Part shown: positions 60,901 through 64,000 of the stretch, in pieces
How positions within the stretch are numbered: position 1 is the first letter of the stretch
How the letters are laid out: the number at the start of each line of letters is the position of its first letter
NCBI GenBank assembly: GCA_965207585.1
Contig: CBDBMT010000003.1
Span: 1,240,001 to 1,304,000, forward strand
Direction of reading: 5' to 3'
Source: Bin87 sp965207585
GTDB taxonomy: Bacteria; Chloroflexota; Dehalococcoidia; Lucifugimonadales; UBA3495
DNA length: 64,000 nucleotides
Program-made: the position numbers and the translations under genes
Notes under the pieces: model-generated
The model's input: only the letters and a program-made list of their open reading frames with translations
What the model was told of the DNA's origin: nothing
Databases searched by the model: none

Positions 60901-63729
60901 CGCTCGAACCCCGGCGACCCGGTCTACCGGATCACGATCACGCCGGTGACCCTGCGCAACGACGAGGTGCCGGGGGAGGGGGTGACGTTCTGCGTGCAGT
61001 TGCAGTCGCCGTCCGGCTGGCCGTCGAACAAGTTCAGCGTCAAGGTGGACTGCAACCAGTTCACGCCGCCGTCCACTGCGCCGCCGGAGATCCGCCGCGC
61101 GTTCTCGGCGCTGGGGACGCTCAACGACGGCTCCACGATGACGCTCTCCAGCAACGCGCTGTCGGCGCCCGAGGGCGGCGACGTGACCTTCACGGTCAGC
61201 GCCAGCCCGGTCCCGCCGGTCGACACGCCGGTCATCGTGAGCGTTACCGAGGAGATGGGCGAGGGTGCGGACCGCGTCGCGCGTGAACAGTTCCTCATGC
61301 TGGTCATCAAGGCCTTCGAGTCGTCCGCATCGCAGACCATCATCGCCTACTCCGACGACGACGCGCTGTCCGACGGCACGCTGGTGGCGCAAATTGTGGT
61401 CGGCGAGGGCTACACGCTGGGCGACCCTTCCCGCGTCACGTTGCCGCTGCTGGACGACGACGCCGCCCCCACGCCGGTGGTGAGCGTCAGCGCTGGCAGC
61501 GGGGTGACCGAGGGCGAGTCGGTCACCTTCACGGTGACGGCCAGCCCGGCCCCGGCGGCGGACCTGGCGGTGAGCGTGACCGTCGCCACCACCGGCGACT
61601 TCGGGTACGGGACGCTGCCCGCCAGCGTCACCATCCCAACGTCGGGCAGCGCCACGGTGACCATCGCCACCACCGACGACGAGGTGGACGAGGCCGACGG
61701 CTCGGTCACGCTGACCGTCAACACGGGCAGCGGCTACACGGTGGGCGCGCCGTCCACGGAGACGGCCGACGTCGCCGACAACGACGCCCCGGTCGTCGAG
61801 GAGCAGACGGGCTACACGGTGGACCCGGACGTGGTCGCCAGGGTCAGGGAGCTGGCGTCGCAGACGCAGCACGGGACGGCCCACGTGAACCGCTGGAACC
61901 GGGTGCTGCTGGCCTTCGGCGAGCACGACGGCACCGGCGTCACCGGCGGCCCGATGACGGCGGCCCAGGCCCAGGACATGGCGGACCGGCACAGCAGCCC
62001 GGTGTGGGACGAGGTGGTGACGGAGCTGACGGCGCTGGAGGCGGCGTCAGCGCAGACGCCGCCGCCTCCGCCCACGCCTGAGGTGAGCATTTCCGCCGGC
62101 AGCGGGGTGACCGAGGGCGGCTCCGCCGTCTTCACGGTGACCGCCAGCCCGGCGCCTTCGGCCAACCTGGACGTGAGCGTCACGGTGTCCCAGAGCGGCG
62201 ACTACGGCGCGGCCACGGGCCAGCGCACGGTGACCGTCCCCACCACGGGCAGCGTCACCCTCACCGTGGGCACCACGGACGATAGCGCCGACGAGACCGA
62301 CGGGTCGGTCACGGCCACGGTGAACGCCGGCAGCGGCTACACCGTGTCCTCGACCCAGGGCGCGGCCACGGTGGCCGTGGCCGACAACGACGACGCCCCC
62401 ACGCCGGTGGTGAGCATTACCGGCGGCAGCGGGATCACCGAGGGCGGCGACGCCACCTTCACGGTGACCGCCAGCCCGGCGCCTTCGGCCAACCTGGACG
62501 TCAGCGTGACGGTATCCCAGAGCGGCGACTACGGCGCCACCACGGGCCAGCGCACGGTGACCGTCCCCACCACGGGCAGCGCCACCCTCACCGTGGGCAC
62601 CACCGACGATAACGCCGACGAGGCCGACGGGTCGGTGACGGCCACGGTGAACGCCGGCAGCGGCTACACCGTGTCCTCGACCCAGGGCGCGGCCACGGTG
62701 GCCGTGGCCGACAACGACGACGCCCCCACGCCGGTGGTGAGCATTACCGGCGGCAGCGGGATCACCGAGGGCGGCGACGCCGTCTTCACGGTGACCGCCA
62801 GCCCGGCGCCTTCGTCCGACCTGGCGGTGAGCGTCACGGTGTCCCAGAGCGGCGACTACGGCGCGGCCACGGGCCAGCGCACGGTGACCGTCCCCACCAC
62901 GGGCAGCGCCACCCTCACCGTGGGCACCACCGACGACGCCGCCGACGAGGCCGACGGGTCGGTCACGGCCACGGTGAACGCCGGCAGCGGCTACACCGTG
63001 TCCTCGTCCCAGGGCGCGGCCACGGTGGCCGTGGCCGACAACGACGACGCTCCCACGCCGGTGGTGAGCGTCAGCGCGGGCGGCGGGGTGACCGAGGGCG
63101 GCGACGCCGTCTTCACGGTGACGGCCAGTCCGGCCCCGGCGGCCAACCTGGCGGTGAGCGTGACGGTGTCCCAGAGCGGCGACTACGGCGCCACCACGGG
63201 CCAGCGCACGGTGACGATCCCCACCACGGGCAGCGTCACCCTCACCGTCGGCACCACCGACGATAGTACTGACGAGACCGACGGTTCGGTGACGGCGACA
63301 GTGAACGCCGGCAGCGGCTACACGGTGTCCTCGACCCAGGGCGCGGCCACGGTGGCCGTGTCCGACGACGACGACGCCGCGCCGGAGGTGGAGATCACCG
63401 TCACCGTGGAGGACGCCTCGGCGGTGGAGGGCGACGTGCTGGAGTTCCGGGTGGTGCTGTCGGCGGCGTCCACCGAGGAGATCCGGGTGCGGTGGTACAC
63501 CGCGCCGGCCTACCACCTGCTGGACGACCGGGCGCACCGGTCCGACTACCAGACGACGGAGGGAGAGCTGGTGTTTGCGCCGGGAGTGACGGAGTTGACG
63601 GGGGAGGTGTGGCTGGAGCAGGACGAGGATGAGGAGCCGGACGAGTACTTCGCGGTGGAGGCGTTCCTGCCCGGGAGCCTCGTCTCGCCCGACGCGGTGG
63701 GAACCATGACCATCGTGGACGACGACTAG
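57937..63729 (+). CDS. Large secreted Calx-beta surface protein C
   Basis: ATG 57937 has GAGGAGG nine bases upstream; the longer in-frame extension to 57844 is not needed. The 1,930-residue protein has a signal peptide (AGAMPLVLALLATALLALPA). The N-terminal 450 residues are three diverged Calx-beta-like domains, unlike A and B. Then come the shared YTVPADWPL / YWLNGPRVA / SWENW block, a unique region to about residue 1060, a Calx-beta of the TTGDFGYGTLPASVTIP type, one HVNRWNRVLLAFGEHD linker, four tandem Calx-beta units and the same C-terminal Calx-beta as in A and B, nearly identical at DNA level. The mosaic points to domain shuffling between paralogues. Confidence 0.84.
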   Translation: MANALRRFTSPISWRGAVMRRAGAMPLVLALLATALLALPAEPADAQSNQPVVSVLHYVRTTVDEGPGAVASFIVLVRDGGGGSLTSDLTLVYHLSQSGNAIDEARADETTSAGLDKEYTVTAGNSGFFVDVPILDDDVHTAERWVTLTIELMPHYRVDLDDQSAVITVVDNDSRGGDYDPNNTALVSLYAIGSSADGPATYTEGEDAHADFRVRAIPNIRGGSFPNPLTIRYRVTQEGDFVVASEIRTTTTTVNPTVNVVDIHIPISDDDTNEADGKITFEILPGSSYIIEEAFNPVTVLVKDDDTPQVSFGGTTLAVVEGSTDSYEAVLYARPAPYQDIMVRLRTQEPHQGRWSATESSDYDYGSAVTTDYIDVPISAGTENVTVEVNRDTTGGVEIKDDANHEDYEHLYLKLTGGLDGYEVGERDWLRVTIIDDESPPPAPEANGDGTYTVPADWPLVPEELRRIGGEFRLLFLTNTWRDATTANIADYDAHVQDSIAGSHTGGSHPAIIPYSDAFKVVGSTPTVNARDHIDPGRDTAIYWLNGPRVARDTAGFFSSSWENWSEHDRRTAASVSVVDGDTRVDWHWSGTQPDGTKHALSSMGSSGHVVRGQSFEEGEARNPWVGASTTRVESHSILGISPVFRIDKRPRLEIVQADVEEPLQRGLLRWQGRQRMIVVDEPSACNTAPNDVSELGGVTHPTDLVTYRVRLYADPVGQAELYVYNPKYVVYRQGSLATGPVDSDHWNEIWKREIWASNFYRNGITVRPPGEDTTYAVSGGPPVNTYISLDFDSSNWDQWHTISVNVHCADHEDHNAYIIQHELELPGDKFAGRDRLGRGIDWNLSTWHDVRVKVVDTKSPQPADLTVDTAYTGTLLANAGDAVGYRCDSYTTGGECEYYFNIHWWWDLPTGPPLVSPGKPRNDLYDAEEHFSEWRVKVEADNSLTDTPPTYIYSRRVDRVIGHDGVVNQQPYRAGIVNTGLKTTYRDRSNPGDPVYRITITPVTLRNDEVPGEGVTFCVQLQSPSGWPSNKFSVKVDCNQFTPPSTAPPEIRRAFSALGTLNDGSTMTLSSNALSAPEGGDVTFTVSASPVPPVDTPVIVSVTEEMGEGADRVAREQFLMLVIKAFESSASQTIIAYSDDDALSDGTLVAQIVVGEGYTLGDPSRVTLPLLDDDAAPTPVVSVSAGSGVTEGESVTFTVTASPAPAADLAVSVTVATTGDFGYGTLPASVTIPTSGSATVTIATTDDEVDEADGSVTLTVNTGSGYTVGAPSTETADVADNDAPVVEEQTGYTVDPDVVARVRELASQTQHGTAHVNRWNRVLLAFGEHDGTGVTGGPMTAAQAQDMADRHSSPVWDEVVTELTALEAASAQTPPPPPTPEVSISAGSGVTEGGSAVFTVTASPAPSANLDVSVTVSQSGDYGAATGQRTVTVPTTGSVTLTVGTTDDSADETDGSVTATVNAGSGYTVSSTQGAATVAVADNDDAPTPVVSITGGSGITEGGDATFTVTASPAPSANLDVSVTVSQSGDYGATTGQRTVTVPTTGSATLTVGTTDDNADEADGSVTATVNAGSGYTVSSTQGAATVAVADNDDAPTPVVSITGGSGITEGGDAVFTVTASPAPSSDLAVSVTVSQSGDYGAATGQRTVTVPTTGSATLTVGTTDDAADEADGSVTATVNAGSGYTVSSSQGAATVAVADNDDAPTPVVSVSAGGGVTEGGDAVFTVTASPAPAANLAVSVTVSQSGDYGATTGQRTVTIPTTGSVTLTVGTTDDSTDETDGSVTATVNAGSGYTVSSTQGAATVAVSDDDDAAPEVEITVTVEDASAVEGDVLEFRVVLSAASTEEIRVRWYTAPAYHLLDDRAHRSDYQTTEGELVFAPGVTELTGEVWLEQDEDEEPDEYFAVEAFLPGSLVSPDAVGTMTIVDDD
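62080..63385 (+). repeat. Four tandem Calx-beta coding repeats (gene C)
   Basis: Same ~327-base unit as in A and B, with SGDYGAATGQRTVTVPTTGS in each; junctions near 62400, 62727 and 63054. Confidence 0.85.
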
Positions 63730-63766
63730 CCCGGCCGGGCCGGACTGCCAGCGCAGAACGCAATCT

Positions 63767-63791
63767 GGGGACGCGGCGGTCCAACGTCCCC
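63767..63791 (+). terminator. Short hairpin after gene C
   Basis: GGGGACG and CGTCCCC form a 7-bp stem. The long hairpin found after A and B is absent here, and the flank GAACGCAATCTGG is shared with the region after the hairpin of gene A. Confidence 0.35.
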
Positions 63792-63932
63792 GGTGCGGCG
63801 CTGGCAATCGTCGGCAGACGGAGCGTTCCGACCAGCGGCATTTGCGTCGCTGGCCGGAAACTGGAATAATGGTTAGCGGTGCAAGAATGCGGACCGGAGC
63901 AATAGAGGCCGGAGCAATATAGGATGGCAACA

Positions 63933-64000
63933 ATGATGATTGACTTGCTGAAAAGATCACGCAGGACCCGTTACCTGCCGCTGCTGGTGGCGGCGCTGGT
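63933..64000 (+). CDS. Start of a further exported protein (5' partial)
   Basis: The frame opens MMIDLLKRSRRTRYLPLLVA and is hydrophobic after three basic residues, like a signal peptide. AGGA lies eight bases before ATG 63933; ATG 63924 is also possible. The gene runs off the window. Position and signal suggest another member of the giant surface-protein series. Confidence 0.5.
   Translation, partial: MMIDLLKRSRRTRYLPLLVAAL

Noticed and set aside
1..64000. tRNA or rRNA genes
   Set aside because: No convincing T-arm plus anticodon arm or rRNA signature was found by eye; a covariance-model search would be decisive.

Overview
The window looks like a GC-rich bacterial chromosome, most likely a Chloroflexota (Dehalococcoidia/SAR202-like) genome. 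That placement is an inference from the family mix: an MSMEG_1061-type PPOX flavoprotein, several Uma2 proteins, clan AA aspartic proteases, and very large secreted Calx-beta proteins. No rRNA, tRNA or CRISPR array was seen.

Layout. (1) 1-16,250 and 42,043-57,750 are two copies of one ~16 kb direct duplication. Each copy holds an NCS2 nucleobase permease (copy A is cut by the window start), a decayed mobile-element remnant, a dead ISAs1-type transposase, a two-gene module of a small protein plus an aspartic protease, a minus-strand cluster (SIMPL lipoprotein, PPOX flavoprotein, Uma2 protein), and a divergent giant Calx-beta surface protein (about 3,100 aa in A, 2,987 aa in B). A third, shorter relative (1,930 aa) follows copy B, and another exported protein starts at the right edge. 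The copies are almost identical at the permease end and diverge through the giant gene. (2) 16,500-28,700 is an accessory region: a third aspartic protease module between two recombinase-tail remnants, a three-gene overlapping operon, an exported HNH/Excalibur lipoprotein, a large N6-adenine DNA methylase, an XRE regulator, a hicAB pair with a cut hicB, a frameshifted coiled-coil regulator, a SurA-like protein, an orphan substrate-binding lipoprotein and a membrane protein. (3) 28,970-39,460 is a mirror-image mobile region: two replication-relaxation-like proteins point inward from the outside, and two CopG-serine recombinase pairs converge on a shared 3' end. A MerR-like protein and a KAP P-loop NTPase are cargo. 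(4) 39,900-41,000 holds an Uma2 pseudogene and a RidA protein, then copy B begins.

The most unusual signals are: a 184-bp MITE with perfect 16-bp terminal repeats and an 11-bp target duplication, present in copy A with the empty site kept in copy B; a poly-C tract (16 versus 11 C) at the start of the giant genes that changes the reading frame and could act as a phase-variation switch; the converging recombinase genes whose shared tail forms an attachment-like site that recurs, with its 8-bp centre inverted, beside the third aspartic protease module; and the repeated two-gene aspartic protease module itself.
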